A stretch of 64,000 nt of DNA from Coriaria nepalensis (lineage: Eukaryota; Streptophyta; Magnoliopsida; Cucurbitales; Coriariaceae): contig CP114490.1 of NCBI GenBank assembly GCA_027186245.1, forward strand, positions 5,099,001 to 5,163,000, read 5' to 3'. A program made the position numbers and the translations under genes. Under the pieces are notes generated by a model, which was not told the DNA's origin, did not search any database, and worked only from the letters and a program-made list of their open reading frames with translations. This document shows positions 11,830 through 24,723 of the stretch, one piece after another. Position 1 is the stretch's first letter; every line of letters starts with the position of its first letter.

Positions 11830-14082
11830 AGTTAATATTATATCTATTTCTTATATATCTATATCTATATATATATATATATACATACATATATATGATA
11901 TACGTGTTTGTACGTTTATTAAATTATATTACGATAAATTTGAAAAGAACTATAACAATAGAATGTATATTATAACATTTGTGGTTGCTATGGCAATAGT
12001 ATTACCATGGATTATTTTTTTTATGACTAAATTATTCTTATAGTTCAAGAAAATTATTATTATTAATTGAATTAATGGATTCATCATTTCTGTATAAAAT
12101 TAAACTATGTTCCAAAAAAACTATAGTGAAATGAATTGTAATAAGAACTTTAAAGATTGAAGTCTTATTTAGACATATACTTTATTGTTAATTTTGGAGA
12201 GGTTCACAACTTTATATAATTTCTTTATAGGTACTTTTATGATCTCCAATATGTTACTTTAAAATAATATTTATCTCTAACCTAAATAAAATTTAGAGAG
12301 AAATAATTAATTACTCCTATCCATGCATCATGTCATGAGAGCTAATAAAAACAATTTATACATAAACACTGTTATTTCCCTTAAACTACTTTTCTCTCCA
12401 AATTGTAATAAAACAACAAATCTAAGAAATTCAACGTGACACTGACCACAATACCCCATGGCACATGGTCCCCATCTATTAATTTATTCATTTTTTCCTT
12501 TACCCGACCCATTTTTGTTATTGTCGTTGCCCTCGCAAGTAGCACTATAGCATAATAGACAACAAAACAAGAGGGAACGTTGTGAACTTTTAAGTCAAAG
12601 TTCAAACTTACGAAGACACAACAAGTATCGCAATTCACCTTCATCTTCTTACATGTTTTAAATATGTTTGGTTCGATTTTTTTAATAAAAATTTCATTTT
12701 ATTTTTTATTTAGTATAAATAAATAATAAAATAAAAATGCTTTTAGTTTTTTATTAGAATAAAAAAATAATTATTTTATTCTTATTTAAATATATTTCTA
12801 AAGTAAGGATTAAAATAAATATTTATTTATATATAAATATTTTTTCGTAATTCTTAAATTATGCAGTGTTATTTAGATAATTTAAAATAAATAAATAAAT
12901 CATTTATATAAAAAATTCATTTTTTTTAAATTTTTATTCTTATTTATTTTATATATAATCAAAAAAATATTAAAAAATTACTATTCACATTTTTTATTTT
13001 CATTCTCATTTATATTCCTATCAAGTCTTCAATCGTTCACCCATTCGCTGTTTTTTATTTTTATTTTTTTCAACAATCATCAGACTTCAAAACCTTGAGG
13101 AAACTTCAGGGATGAGGGTGGGACCAGTGATATCAAATGGTCATGGGTTGATCAGTGTATATAATTGTGTTTGGGCTTTTTAAATGTATACTGGGCTTTA
13201 TTTTATTTAATTGATCCAAAACCAAAAGAATGTTAAAACTTAGTTTTCACCTAGCTTTTGTAATTGCCAAAGCAAACCTAATATTATTTTATTTTATTTT
13301 ATTTTATTTTTTTCGATAACCACTGGCATGATTTTGCCGTTTTGTTTCACCGCTGTTAGTTATCATAAATACTTTTTGGCAATTAATCAATGATATTAAT
13401 TATTTAATATGATTATAAGAGTTTCTATATAATTTTTTTATATAGTTAATTTTATTACTCAGATTAAATCTTATAAAAAATAATTATTAATTAATGACAG
13501 CGATTACTATATTTAATATGATTAAAAAATTTTCATATAAATATTTTATATAAATTTTATTAATTATATCAAAATTTATAATAAATAATTTAAGTTAATT
13601 AACTGATTCCAAGATTAAAGGAAATAATAATTTCATATCTTAATATGTTAATAAAATTATGTATAAATAATTGCCCAGCCTCGTGCTGCCCATCCATATG
13701 CCTAGGTGCTGCATGTTTCCATTATCCTTCTGTGACCGATTGACAATCTATTTTTTGGATTTTTTGAGAAATTTTGTTATCTATTTATCTTTAAAATTTA
13801 ATCGTGATCCAATACTTGAATTTCCAGATAAAAAAAAAAAAACCATTTCGTTGTGCAATGAGTCTATCTCGCTATAAAACAAACTTTATTCCATTCCACC
13901 ACCACGAACTGTCACAGTCTTTTGCAAATCCAGTCGTGTGAATAATTCTAGAATTATTTCATTTGGTTTTCGAGAATGATAACATTAATAAATATTAATA
14001 AACACTAAAGAGTATCTAACAACAAAATAAATCAAACATCAAAGTAAAACAACTTAGTTAATGTACTTATCAATATGAACCT
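11830..14082. other. AT-rich spacer downstream of the P450 gene
   Basis: A TA/TC microsatellite lies at about 11,856-11,900. An 87-codon minus-strand frame at 12,381-12,644 has no domain and is unlikely to be a gene. The AT-rich stretch near 12,945-13,020 resembles 10,060-10,140 inside the P450 intron (ATATATAATC/AACCAAATAAA words followed by TTCTCATT), suggesting copies of a dispersed AT-rich element. A T/A pentanucleotide run (TTTTA)n lies near 13,285-13,310. Confidence 0.5.
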
Positions 14083-14096
14083 CGCTCTAAGACCAC
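14083..14096 (-). other. Degenerate LTR-retrotransposon primer-binding site
   Basis: Read on the minus strand the sequence is TGGTCTTAGAGCG, matching the common plant tRNA-Met-type primer site TGGTATCAGAGC at most positions. It lies directly next to the inner end of the LTR at 14,097. Confidence 0.5.
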
Positions 14097-15162
14097 TATT
14101 AGTTTATGATCATCTGCAGCGAAATCTGTAAATATAAAAAAATTTCAAATCAAATCCAAAACTTGATTATAAAATAAATATCATACAACCAAGATCAAGA
14201 CATATCATGTTTACATCACCTATATATATTGCTGAAAGCACAAAACGTCCCATGAAAATTTAAAAGTTTGGAATCGAGATTTATATCTCTCTTGATTATA
14301 GAACCGAATTGAAAAATCCACCAATGTCGAATCCAAAAGGAAGAAGTAGGCGTCCACATATTTGCACTCTAACAATAATTCACAAGGTTCGTTTTACTCG
14401 ATTCATTTTGTAATTCAAGATTCAATACATGAACCAAGAAGTTGCTTAAGGAAAATGAATAAGAAAAGCTCTCACTTTTCTCTCTTAGATTTCGGCCAAA
14501 GATGATACAAGGGTTTCGACTAAAGGCTTTAAGGTGTATTTATAATGCTCCTCTAAAGCTAGGTTACTATATAATTAACCATGGTTTTGACCCAATAAAC
14601 TATTGACTACTTCAAACATTTCCTCTAATCTAATCAAATGAACAAAAGGTTAATTACCCATGGTATGGGCGGACACTACGAGGGTATAAAACCCATATTG
14701 TTTAATCAATTATTTAATTAATTTAGCCCATAAAATCTCATTAACTTTTTAATGTCTAAATATTTACTACGCATTTTCGAGACTCTTTTACAGTTAAATA
14801 AATAGTTTAATTGTAAATTATTAATGTCATCTAAGATGTGCTTGTGATTGACATGATATTAACATAACAAATGTGTAAATTACCTCTTTGCGCTTATAAT
14901 CTAACTACAAGCTAAATTACGATTTTACCCATAAACTCCAATTTTCTTCATTTCTCCATTTTGTTGAGAAAGTTAAACTGTGTTACTAAGAGCCTTATTG
15001 TGGATGATCAATTAGGTTCTACGTCATGTCGACATGAGAGTTTTGTATCGCTATACGCTTTTATCGAATTCCAAATTAGATTTACTTGATTTAAAACACC
15101 TTTCATAAATTAAATGATTAACATGAACAACTCATGACAAATTAATTTTAAACCTCCCAACA
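14097..15162 (-). mobile_element. Probable LTR of a minus-strand retrotransposon (~1.07 kb)
   Basis: On the minus strand the element would begin TGTTGGGAGG at 15,162 and end AACTAATA at 14,097, next to the primer-binding site; the expected terminal CA has become TA. The inner end contains GCTGCAGATGATCATAAAC, close to the GCAGCGGAA-type boundary words frequent at plant LTR ends. No coding sequence follows in the expected direction (left of 14,083) and no second LTR was found, so the element is a truncated or non-autonomous remnant. Exact ends are inferred from TG/CA-like termini. Confidence 0.45.
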
Positions 15163-15189
15163 TGATAGTTGGGGCTCTACCCCTATTTT

Positions 15190-17230
15190 ATCATTTTATG
15201 GTTTTTGATATTTTATTAGTTTTATTGATGATTTTAGTCCTTTACTTAGCTTTATTCTCTTCACGACAAATCTGATGCCATTGTCAGCTTTAAACATTTC
15301 AAATCTTCTGTTGAAAATTATTTTTCAACGTCCATTAAGATCTTTCAATGTGATGGTGTTCTCAAACTCACCAAAGGCCTTTCACCATTTTCTCAATTTT
15401 TCCGGCATCTCTTATGATTTTGTGTCCTCACTCCTCAATAAAATGGTGTTGTTGAACGTAAAAATCGTCACTTGTCTGAAACGATGGTATTCCTATTGAT
15501 TCATTCTCATGGCCCAAAGTCTCCCTGGTATGATGCTTTCTCGACTGTTTCCTATATTATCAATTGTCTTCCTACTCCCTTCCTCTCATCTAAATCTCCC
15601 ATTGAAACTCTCTTTCTTCACTCACCTGACTATTCCTCCTTTCATGTGTTCGATTGTCATTGTTCTCCTTTTCTTTAGTCATCCCGCTTCAATAAACTCA
15701 GTCTTAAATCTACTCTTGTGCTTTTATTGGTTACTCTTACGACCATAAAAACTTCAAGTGTCTTGATCCTCTTTCTTTTTGTGTTTATATTTCCTATCAC
15801 ATGTATTTTGTCGAATCCTCCTTTCTATACTCTATGTCTTGCTCTCTTACACCATCATGCCCATCCCTTAATCCCCTACATTTTCTTCCATTACCCTTAC
15901 CCACTCAACTTTCCCCTCCACCCACTTCTTTTTCATTTCGACCCATTTCGACCCTTACTCTCTTTTCCACTCAACCACCTCCAACCCATGTTGTTTAGCC
16001 CACACCTTATTCTTTGCACCTCAACCCACAATCCACCCCCTATCCTAAACCCATTACCTCCAAGCCTAACTCCTTAATAAATACCCATCCTATTACTTTG
16101 GGCCATTCTTCCTCTCAAGCTCACTCTCCCTCTACACATCCTTCATGATCCAACTCTCCCTAACCCCTTCAGTAATTCCTTCACCCACATCCGCCCCTTC
16201 CCCTCTACCTCTCACCTTGTCATCTGCTCCAGATTTATTACCTTAATCTCTTATGCCCTGTCCTCACCCTATGACCACACGTGCCCATACCAACAACATT
16301 CACCCCAAACTTTTCCCTAACCATGTCACTTTGACCACCACCATTGTCTCGCCAAATCCTCCCAAACCGACCATATTTACGATCACTAACTGCTGTCTAA
16401 ACTGACGTGAGGCTATGGTGGATGAGATACACACTCTCTATGTCAACGGTACGTGGTCCCTTGTTAAGTTACCATCTGGTCCAAATCTCTTGGGATGTAA
16501 ATAGGTATATAGTATCAAGCGGAATCTGGACGGCTCAATTCTTCGTTACAAACCTTGTTTAGTTGCAAAAGGCAACCACCAATTGGCAGGTCTCGACTTC
16601 TCTTAAACTTTTTATCGTATTATAAAGCTTACTATAGTATGTGTTGTACTTTCTATTGTTGTATCACTGGGTTCGACTGTTTGTCAAATAGACGTGAATA
16701 ATGCATTTTTACAAGTACGCTAGAAGAAGAGGTCTACATGTCTCAACCACCTAGCTTCATTGATTCTCAATTTCTTGCTCGAGTTTGTCATCTCAGCAAG
16801 GCCTTTTACGATCTCAAATACGCTTCTCGCGCGTGGTTTCATTGTCTCACAGATTGCCTACATCTCAAGTTTCTTAGTTCAAAATTTGACTCTTCTCTTT
16901 ATATTCGCAAGGCTGGTCCCGATCTCATTTATTTCTTAATCTATGTTGATGATATTTTAATTACAGGAACAAATTTGGTAGTTATCTCTTAGCTCATCAC
17001 CGAACAACTCCTTCCAACTGAAAGATTTTGGCCCCCTGTGCTATTTTCTTGGCATTAAAGCTCTCTCTACTTCTACTAGCCTTCTCCTCACCCAACAACG
17101 CTACATTCTTGATTAACTATGCCGTGCTGGGTTGCCTGACACCAAACCTTACCCTACTTTGACGATTTCTGGTCAGTAGTTGTCCAAACTCTCCAATGAT
17201 CCTCTAGAGGAAGAAGCAATGCATCCGGCT
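15190..17230 (+). pseudogene. Copia retrotransposon fragment 1 (integrase to reverse transcriptase), decayed
   Basis: Integrase signatures appear as FIDDF (DDF at 15,227-15,235) and NGVVERKNRH (15,442-15,471), in different frames, so the gene is frameshifted. A proline/serine-rich, strongly C/T-biased linker follows (15,700-16,400). The reverse transcriptase has QIDVNNAFL near 16,684, a YDLKYASRAW stretch near 16,807, and the catalytic YVDDI at 16,942-16,956. Similarity persists through LGIKA (~17,050) and fades near 17,230; RNase H, gag and protease are missing. Many stops and frameshifts make it non-functional. Domain order (integrase before RT) identifies Copia rather than Gypsy. Confidence 0.85.
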
Positions 17231-17339
17231 GATAGTACTCCTCCAACCCAAAATTTTAACAGTAAAGGAGAAGGCAGTTGATAAATTTAAGAACATTTTT
17301 ATATAGCTTTCTTTTTCATTTTATTCGATTTTATTTATT

Positions 17340-18560
17340 ACTTACGCCAATGCGACAACATCATGTCGGCGTTGTGGTTCCGCTACTCATAGTACCTTTA
17401 ATGGAGTGTGCAGACTTTACCTGAGTGGTAGGATTCCAGTTTCAATCATTCTAGAATTGTGTGCTCTAAATGATGATAGGGCAAGCAAGAATAAATCTTA
17501 TCAGATGCTTATGAAGTCTCGAATGAAGTATCACAGCGAGTGCCATGCTCCACTAACTGAGAAAGGATGGAAGGAATGGGGAAAGACAACAAGAAGAAAT
17601 AATTGCGTAAGTTGTTTGAGTTTTCTCTTAATATTTACGTTTCAAATTTCTTATATTTGTGGATTTAAACTATTGGTTTGTTTGATTCCATTCAGTCGGA
17701 GTTTACAGTGGATGCAATTAAGGATGCTCTAGTGCTAAACATGATATATACTGTCATTGCTAAGCGGGTTAAAATGTAGTTTGAAGAAAAATATACCATA
17801 CGATTGTTGGATTGAGGCTTGTCGTCAATTCCAAGAAGAGGCAAGGTAGGTATATAACTAGATTTCGACTTTATTATAATATCTTGTAGGATACATTTCT
17901 AATTTAGTGGCATGTTAATGTAATGTGAAAAAATTAATTTATTTTATTTCCTATGCAGCGAACTTCGAAGCAGGCGAATGAAGCACGGGGGAGGTCATAA
18001 ATCCTATGTTAATCTCCATGACAAAATAGGTAGCTTGGTGGATTCTTTCCATAAATCACAGTTCCATCCAATGCTTGGGCTGTGGGTTGAAGATGCAAGC
18101 AAGGAGGCTTATGTAAGTTATCATTAACTATCTCAAATCCTTAACTTGTTTTGTTGGCTGATTATGGTGGTAGTTGTAAATGTGTGCTTTTTATACTTGT
18201 TTGCAATGGTTGTTATACAATATATTGGTCTGTTTGCAATGGATGATGAAACGAAATTGATAATGAATCATTGGGGCTGTCTGAAAGTGTTTGGTGCATG
18301 AAAAAATATTCAAGTTTATGCAGACAGGCGTTGAGGAAGTAAAAATATTGAATGAGCAGGAGGCTCATGAGAAAATTTTGGGTTCACTTTCATGGACATT
18401 TTAAAGTGTGAACTGAAGAATGAGAGAGAGGCGTAGGCCTTAAACGAAAGACATTACAGGACTCTCTTGAAGAAAAACCTTGACCAGAAAGTTAAGCTAG
18501 AAGGATTAGTTGTCGAAAGAGAAGCCTGCTATTGTCTTCATCGAGTGATGCTTTGCTTTT
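17340..18560 (+). pseudogene. Decayed intron-containing gene or transposase-like gene, unidentified
   Basis: Exon-like blocks with good plant splice sites can be placed. Exon A is about 17,406-17,606 (GTAAGT donor), exon B 17,696-17,845 (TTCAG acceptor, GTAGGT donor), exon C 17,959-18,112 (ATGCAG acceptor, GTAAGT donor) and exon D from 18,324 (ATGCAG acceptor) to a stop near 18,403. Introns of about 89, 113 and 211 bp are typical of plants. Exon B carries two in-frame stops or a frameshift, so the gene is dead. Exon C encodes RRMKHGGGHKSY, which loosely resembles the conserved H..G.KSF segment of plant Ptta/En/Spm transposases. The tail (18,400-18,560) is rich in Glu, Lys and Leu like a coiled coil. 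Identity remains open. Confidence 0.4.
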
Positions 18561-18804
18561 GATGAAGATTTGTCTGAATGAAGTACTTGTTAAGATGAAC
18601 TAGCTAAATGTGTGGAAACTTTTGATGTGTATATTGGGTTTTTTTGCAAAACTGTTTGGGACTTATTGCAATGTCTGAGGGATAAATCTAGAGTGTTTTT
18701 GGAAAAACTGTTTCCAGCAAAACTGTTTTGAGCTTGTTTGCACTATTTTTCGCAAAACTTTTGGCAAAACTTTTTTAGTTTACTATGTTTATGGATGTTA
18801 TATG

Positions 18805-18927
18805 GGATGGATATTTATTTGGACCATTTATATTTTGGATGTTATAGTTTGGATATTTACTTAGTTTGGATGTTTATGGATATTTTGGATGGATATTTAT
18901 TTGGACCATTTATATTTTGGACGTTAT
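18805..18927. repeat. 41-bp direct repeat, two copies 82 bp apart
   Basis: The segment 18,805-18,845 recurs at 18,887-18,927 with one or two changes; it starts GGATGGATATTTATTTGGAC. The sequence between is made of related GGATGTTTATGGATATTT words, so the block is a small degenerate minisatellite. Confidence 0.75.
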
Positions 18928-19307
18928 TGTTAGTTTGAATGATTGAGTTTTTTTTTTATTTTTTATTTTTTATCTTGTTTATGTATATTTTGCGGTTGGC
19001 AAAAGACTTGGAAGATTATGCTCTCTACATTCTCTGCTAGTATATGAAGAGAAGCCAGTTTTTGGTAAAAGTCTAAGACTAATATGAGTTAAGGGGTCAA
19101 ATTTTCTAAGACCCATTTGGCTTTGTTTTTTTACTTTTTATTTCGAGGAGGTCGGACTTGAATTTTAAAAATAAAATGCAAAATAATTTTCCAGTCAAAA
19201 AAATTGAAAATTTTCGATTTTATCCAAAATATTTTAAAATTTTAAAAAATTACCCCTAATAAATAATTTTTTTTCTTCAGAAAGTCTATTAGGACTAAAG
19301 CCCCCAC

Positions 19308-19792
19308 TTGGCTCCACCCCAAGATATATCCGTTGTTAATTTGATTGCTTGTATAGGTTTACTCTTTGCATTGGCTAAACTTTTGACTCGAGGGGACTTG
19401 AGTGAAGCAAATTCATCAAATACCTTTCCAAGGAGCAATAAAACGGTCGGGAATTTTGCGGTTGACACTTCAAAAATGGCTATGTTGGTGGATAGTCAAT
19501 TTGTATGCTATTATTCATCATCACTATACTGTGTACTATTAATGCACTGAAGAAGTAGATGAATAACTAGTTTAAGGTTCCTTTAGTGGAAAATCAATCG
19601 TCTTTTTTTTTTTTATGGCAATGTATAATGATCCGGTTTAAGGTTCCTTTTGTATTGTAATTAGTTATGCTTCCTTAACATCCTTTTAGGCCATTTTCTT
19701 TTGTTTATTGATTAATTTCACAACTTTAGGTTTTGGTAGCTTCAACTGTAGAAGATAGTGGCACAATTATCCTGATATTCACACTTTGCAAT
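19308..19792 (+). pseudogene. Two exon-like fragments of an unidentified gene
   Basis: A frame from 19,308 to 19,502 has a hydrophobic segment (LIACIGLLFALAKLL) and ends at a possible GTATGC donor. A 63-base block at 19,730-19,792, between a TTTAG acceptor and a GTAAGT donor, encodes VLVASTVEDSGTIILIFTLC plus Asn in phase. The second block recurs inverted near 24,970-25,030 with the same GTAAGT boundary. No family recognised; possibly captured gene pieces inside a repeat. Confidence 0.3.
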
Positions 19793-19810
19793 GTAAGTTT
19801 CTATTTGTAG

Positions 19811-20700
19811 AATGAAACCTTGAAAATTTAGGTGTAAATGAATTAAAATACCCCTCCATTCAATCTATGTCAGTTATTATCTCAATAATGCTTTTGGTGC
19901 AAATGAGGAGTACATGATCTAAATTAAATATTTTTAGTTTTTTAATTTATTCTCTTATTCTCTATTTATTTATTATTTATATATTTGGGGAAAAGACGAT
20001 ACAACTCTATTCCGTATTGTATAAACAATTGGACAACCAAGTGTATAAGTTAATTTTGTTTCTTTGATCTTAACTCATATGTGTAGTTTTTTGTATAATG
20101 GAACCTTGAAAATGGTAGAGCTTGATTTAAATGCCCCTCAGCTACTCGATTAATATATATACATTCATTCTTTGTCGGTTAATATCCCAATAAAGCTTTT
20201 GGTGCAGATGATGATGATGAGTACATGATTTACATTTAATCTATCTTCAATTTTTATCTTTTTGGCAGAAAAGATTGATACAACTCCAGTCCATATTGGA
20301 CAAAATAGTTGGACAACCAATTATTTAGGTTAATATTTTTCTTTCATAATTTAGCTCATATGAGTCGTTTTGTTAACTAATGGAACCTTGAAAATGATTT
20401 AGAGTTGGATTGAAATACCCATCTATGACTGAATTATATATATACATTCGTTCTTTAATATCTCAATAATACTTTTGGTGAAAAGGATGAGTACATGATC
20501 TACTCTCACTATTTTATCAATTTTTTCTTCTTACAGAAAGACTAATCCGACTCTAATCCATATTGAATAGGCAGTTGGGACAACCAAGTATTCAACTTAA
20601 TTTTTTTCTTTCATCTTTTAATTCATATGAATTGTTTTATGTATAATGGATTCTTAAAAATGGTGTAAAGTTGGATTGAGATGCCCTTCTATGACAATTA
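19811..20700 (+). repeat. ~280-bp tandem repeat, three full units and a partial one
   Basis: Units run 19,811-20,096, 20,097-20,378 and 20,379-20,644, with a partial fourth from 20,645. Landmarks in each are AATGGAACCTTGAAAAT at the start, a TTTTGGTG(C)A(A)ATGATGAGTACATGAT stretch in the middle, ATACAACTCCAGTCCATATT-like sequence later, then TTGGACAACCAA and CTCATATGAGT. Units are clearly diverged with indels, so the amplification is old. Confidence 0.8.
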
Positions 20701-21484
20701 GATGTATTTAAGGATTTGATGAACGTATTTCATATCTTCTCATAGAGGAGGATGATGAGTGCCTCCTAAAGTTTCTATGCAAATATATGTATACAATTTA
20801 AGAAGTTATAAGGTTTTGATAAATATATATATACGTACATAATGATGTAATGTTAGAAGATCAATACCATTCAGTTCCAGAATTAACCCTCAAGAGAACC
20901 AATATACAATCTTCTATGAAGAAGGTTTGGATTTCATATTTGTAAATCATATTCCCAACTGCTTATCCCAATGAACCTCCAAATCAAAAGTCTTTAGCCT
21001 GTTTTACAAACAATCGTGATGAGTGAATTAAAAAGGTTCAATTGACATAAACAAGAGTTCATGGCTACTCAAGATTTAGATTGATCTGCATATGATCATC
21101 TACTAATATGAATATAATTATTTATGGCAAACGGTAAGTTTATAATGAATTAATTCATATCGGATCCAGTCCAATATAATTTATTATATAAAGCACCTCT
21201 ACTAAAATGTCTATTCATATCAGTAATCTGGATTTAGATCACTTGTATTCATAATGCTAGTAGACAGTACTAGCAATTATTAATTAAAGATTCCATACAT
21301 TAACATGTTGTGGACAATTTAATTCATTATCTATAATCTTATTCCTCTCGTACTAATACAATATTATAGTTACATAAATGAATTTGGATTTTTTTTTATT
21401 AATACACATTATTCAATAATAACATATTCAAACAATTATATAGAAAAATATCACTTTTATTAATATCATAAAAATGTACTTATT
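20701..21484. other. AT-rich sequence, no feature recognised
   Basis: No coding frame or repeat seen. The right border coincides with the point where the minus-strand Copia homology stops. Confidence 0.5.
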
Positions 21485-24400
21485 ACATGCTTTTAGGACA
21501 CCACATCCAACACATGCTTTATGTCTTTGACCTAAGCCATCAGCCTTATATTTAACCGTGAACACTCATTTACATCCCATCGTTTGCTTTCTGGTGGTAA
21601 TTCTACCAAGTTCTGAGTGTTATTTTGCTTGAGACCACTCATTTCTTCAAGAACTGCAGCTTTCCATTCAGGGCACGATAATGCCTCCTCAATCAACTTG
21701 GGAATCATTACACTAGACATATTCAAAATAAAAGCATGAAATGAAGGAGATAATTTTGAGTTTGAGTAGGAGATGTACTTGGAAATAGGATGTTTAGTAC
21801 AAGATGTTACACTTTTTCTAATTGCAATTGGAGTTTCTAAATTGGGAATAGAACTAGATTTACCTTACTCATTTTGTAGGAGAGAATCTACAATTATTTA
21901 TCTGTTTGGTCATGAGTAGGGTTCATGATATCTTTATTTCTTTGAGTGATTTTATTTCTAGAGTAGATACCTAGCTCTTGATGATTAGAAAATAATGCAT
22001 CTCCCCCTAATTCTAGAGTTGGTCCATGGTCAGGTGGAGGAGACATAGGTGGGTTAGATGGAAGAGACATAGGCGGGTTAGGTGGAGGAGACATAGATGA
22101 GTCATTGTTAATGTTGAGAGGCGATAGATAAATCAAGAAGATTTGAATAAGCTTCATCCTGCTTCTCCCCCTAAAGTGAAGTTGGATTAAATAAAGAGGT
22201 TCTCTAAAAAAGGTGACATTAAAGGAGACACATACCTTCTTGGTTATTGGGCAGTAACACCTATACCCTTTTTTTAGTTAGTAAGTAGCCAATAAAAATG
22301 GTTTTGATAGCTTGGGGGTCAAGTTTGTTTCTGTTGTGGGAGTGGGCAAGGGAAGTACACCCAAATATTCATAATGGGAGAGCATGAGAGGTGGAGATTT
22401 ATGGATAGGTTTTGGTAAAAACAAATAATGGGGTTTCAAAGTTGATGGTTTAGTTGGGTAACCGATGAATGACGTAGGTGGTAGTTAGGATAGCATCGCC
22501 TCATAGATACTATAGCACATTCATAGTAAACATGAGAGAATGAGCCAATTCCAATAAGTGTCTATTTTTTTTCTTTCCGACACCTAATTTTGTTGTGAAG
22601 TGTCAATACATGAGCTTTGATGCAAAATATCATTTTCCAGAAGATAATTGCTGAGAACATAATTGAAATATTATGTTCCATTGTCAGTTCTAAGAGTGCG
22701 GATATGAGTTTGAAATTGGTTTTGAACCATTTGGTAAAAGAGTTTGAATATTTGGCTTGTCTCAGATTTTTCATGAAGAAGGTAGACACATGTAGTCCAT
22801 GTATGATTATCGATAAATGTGAGAAACCAATTTTTACCGGGAGAAGTGGGATTTTTTTATGGTCCCCATAAATCACTGTGGATCAAAGTAAATGGTGATG
22901 ATGGCAGATATGTTTTCGGAAAAGAAGTGTGAGTATATTTGACAAGTTGACATATTTCACATTCAAATGAAACAAAAATTTATTATTGGATGGCCAAGTC
23001 TTTGATTCCATAACCTTATTTTCCAAGCGCTAGAATTAGAAATAAACGCAATACCAGACACAAAAGCTTGTCAACTTCTTAATTAAGCATCATCAAGATA
23101 ATAAAGACCACCATGAACTATAGCATTGCCAATCATCTTCCCCGATAGCAAATCCTAAAATTGACATGACAAGGATAGGAATTTAGCAAAACAATAATAA
23201 TCAAGAGTGATTTTGCTAATCGAAACCAAATTGTGCTTTAGGGCTGGTACATGTAAGACATATTTAAAAATAAGATTATTTGATAGTTGTATGAGGAGCA
23301 CATGAAACGTAGGAGTTGAAAAAACTAGAATAACCTATCATATGACTAGAGGCACCTGAATCAATGATCTAAGGATCCTTAGAGTGAGTAATAAAGGAAA
23401 GGGTTGAAAGAATAGTACTAGATTGAGCAACTGAGCGTGATCCAACATTGGAGGTCTAATTGAGAAGGCGACATAGCTATTCAATCTATTTTTTGTTGAA
23501 TTGAGAAGTAACTGAAGATGTTGAATTAGAATTACCCATTTTATCTTGGTCAAAGTGAACATAATGTGCTCATCCATCAATCTATTTGTGAGGTTGCCAA
23601 TTTTTTAGTTTTCTATGCATGGCTCAACATTTTTCCCGAGTGTGTCCAGAATGATTACAGTGATCACACTAGGGTCACTTATTCAAGTGTGAATAAGAGG
23701 TAGACCATTTGTTCGAAAAAGAAATAAGGGTTGAAACTTCTCGAGAAGGAGGCAATGTTGTAATATCCTGTAGCATCACCTTACGGTAGCCTTCCTCACC
23801 CCTGACTTCAGCAAAGGCATCTTTTGGGGAAGGAAATGGGTCTCGTGCCACTACTCGACCTCGTACTTCTTCTTAGTTGCAATTAAGATTTGCAAGGAAA
23901 TCAAACACTCGCTCCTTTTCAAGGTTGCATATTTGTTTTTCACTACATTAAACACACATTAGATCATCTTCAAAAAAACTGATCAAGTTCCTACCAAAGA
24001 TCTTAAATGTTGGGAGAAATATTGAATAATAGATTTTTAACCATGTTTCATCTATTTCAGAGGAGTTCCCAAGATCAGAATACATTCTACGAGTAGCATC
24101 CCATACATCCTTTGCAATTTTGAACTAAAGTTATCGGCAGCTAATCCTTGGTTCCATTGAGTTGATAAGCCATCTAAGAACTATGGAATTCTCCATCATC
24201 GATGTTGCATACGTCAAACTGGTAGGGCCTGGAGTTGGAAGATCTCTAGTGATATAGCCAAGTTTACCACGACCATAAATAACGATCTTGATAGATTGGA
24301 CCCATTGCAGGTAGTTGTTTCCATCAAGTTTATAGTCGGTGATATGAAGGGAAGAAGTATTGCGTCCGGAAAGAGAAGTGACAGATAGTGGATTATGATC

Positions 24401-24508
24401 GGCTAGAGATTTGTCAGAGTTAGTACCAGAAGAGGTTTTCTCTTTCTCACCCATTGAGTCGGTATTAGCACTGGAAAAAGCTGGATTTCAGAGGTTGCTC
24501 TAATACCA
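21485..24508 (-). pseudogene. Copia retrotransposon 2, internal region (gag, protease, integrase, start of RT), decayed
   Basis: Read leftward. Gag starts near 24,454 with the Copia gag N-terminal domain (YKLDGNNYLQW). A zinc knuckle CDHCNHSGHTREKC lies at 23,669-23,628. The protease site DSGA is at 23,362-23,351, preceded by a stop where Trp is expected. Integrase-like sequence covers about 23,000-22,560. The start of reverse transcriptase (PKLIEEALSCPEWKAAVLEE) is at about 21,700. Homology ends near 21,485, so most of RT, RNase H and the 3' LTR are missing. Several frameshifts and stops are present. Gene order identifies Copia. Confidence 0.85.
24493..24508 (-). other. Primer-binding site of Copia 2
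   Basis: On the minus strand TGGTATTAGAGCAACC follows directly after the LTR end CTACA. It differs by one base from the canonical tRNA-Met site TGGTATCAGAGC. Confidence 0.8.
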
Positions 24509-24723
24509 TGTAGAAATAGGTAAAAATATGATCTATTTTTGTTTAATAGAGGACAACCTATATATAGCATGCATACGAAATATAAAAGGAAAAAATTTCC
24601 TAAAACTTAGGACTAAAAATCAAAGACTTACATGACTATCCTAACTATAATTATGTGCTAATTTTATGCTAAAATAAATATATTTGACTTAATCAAATCT
24701 GATTTAATTTAATTTCATCCACA
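24509..24723 (-). mobile_element. 5' LTR of Copia 2 (215 bp)
   Basis: On the minus strand it begins TGTGGATGAA at 24,723 and ends TTTCTACA at 24,509, with canonical TG and CA termini, next to the primer-binding site. A TATATATAG box lies inside (about 24,551-24,560). The outer end cuts a copy of the 280-bp repeat, giving the insertion point. The 3' LTR partner is absent. Confidence 0.75.

Noticed and set aside
12381..12644. 87-codon minus-strand frame downstream of the P450
   Set aside because: No recognisable domain, AT-rich context and no promoter or splice evidence.
15718..16077. 119-codon Pro/Leu-rich frame as an independent gene
   Set aside because: It lies exactly between Copia integrase and reverse transcriptase and reflects the C/T-rich linker read in one frame.
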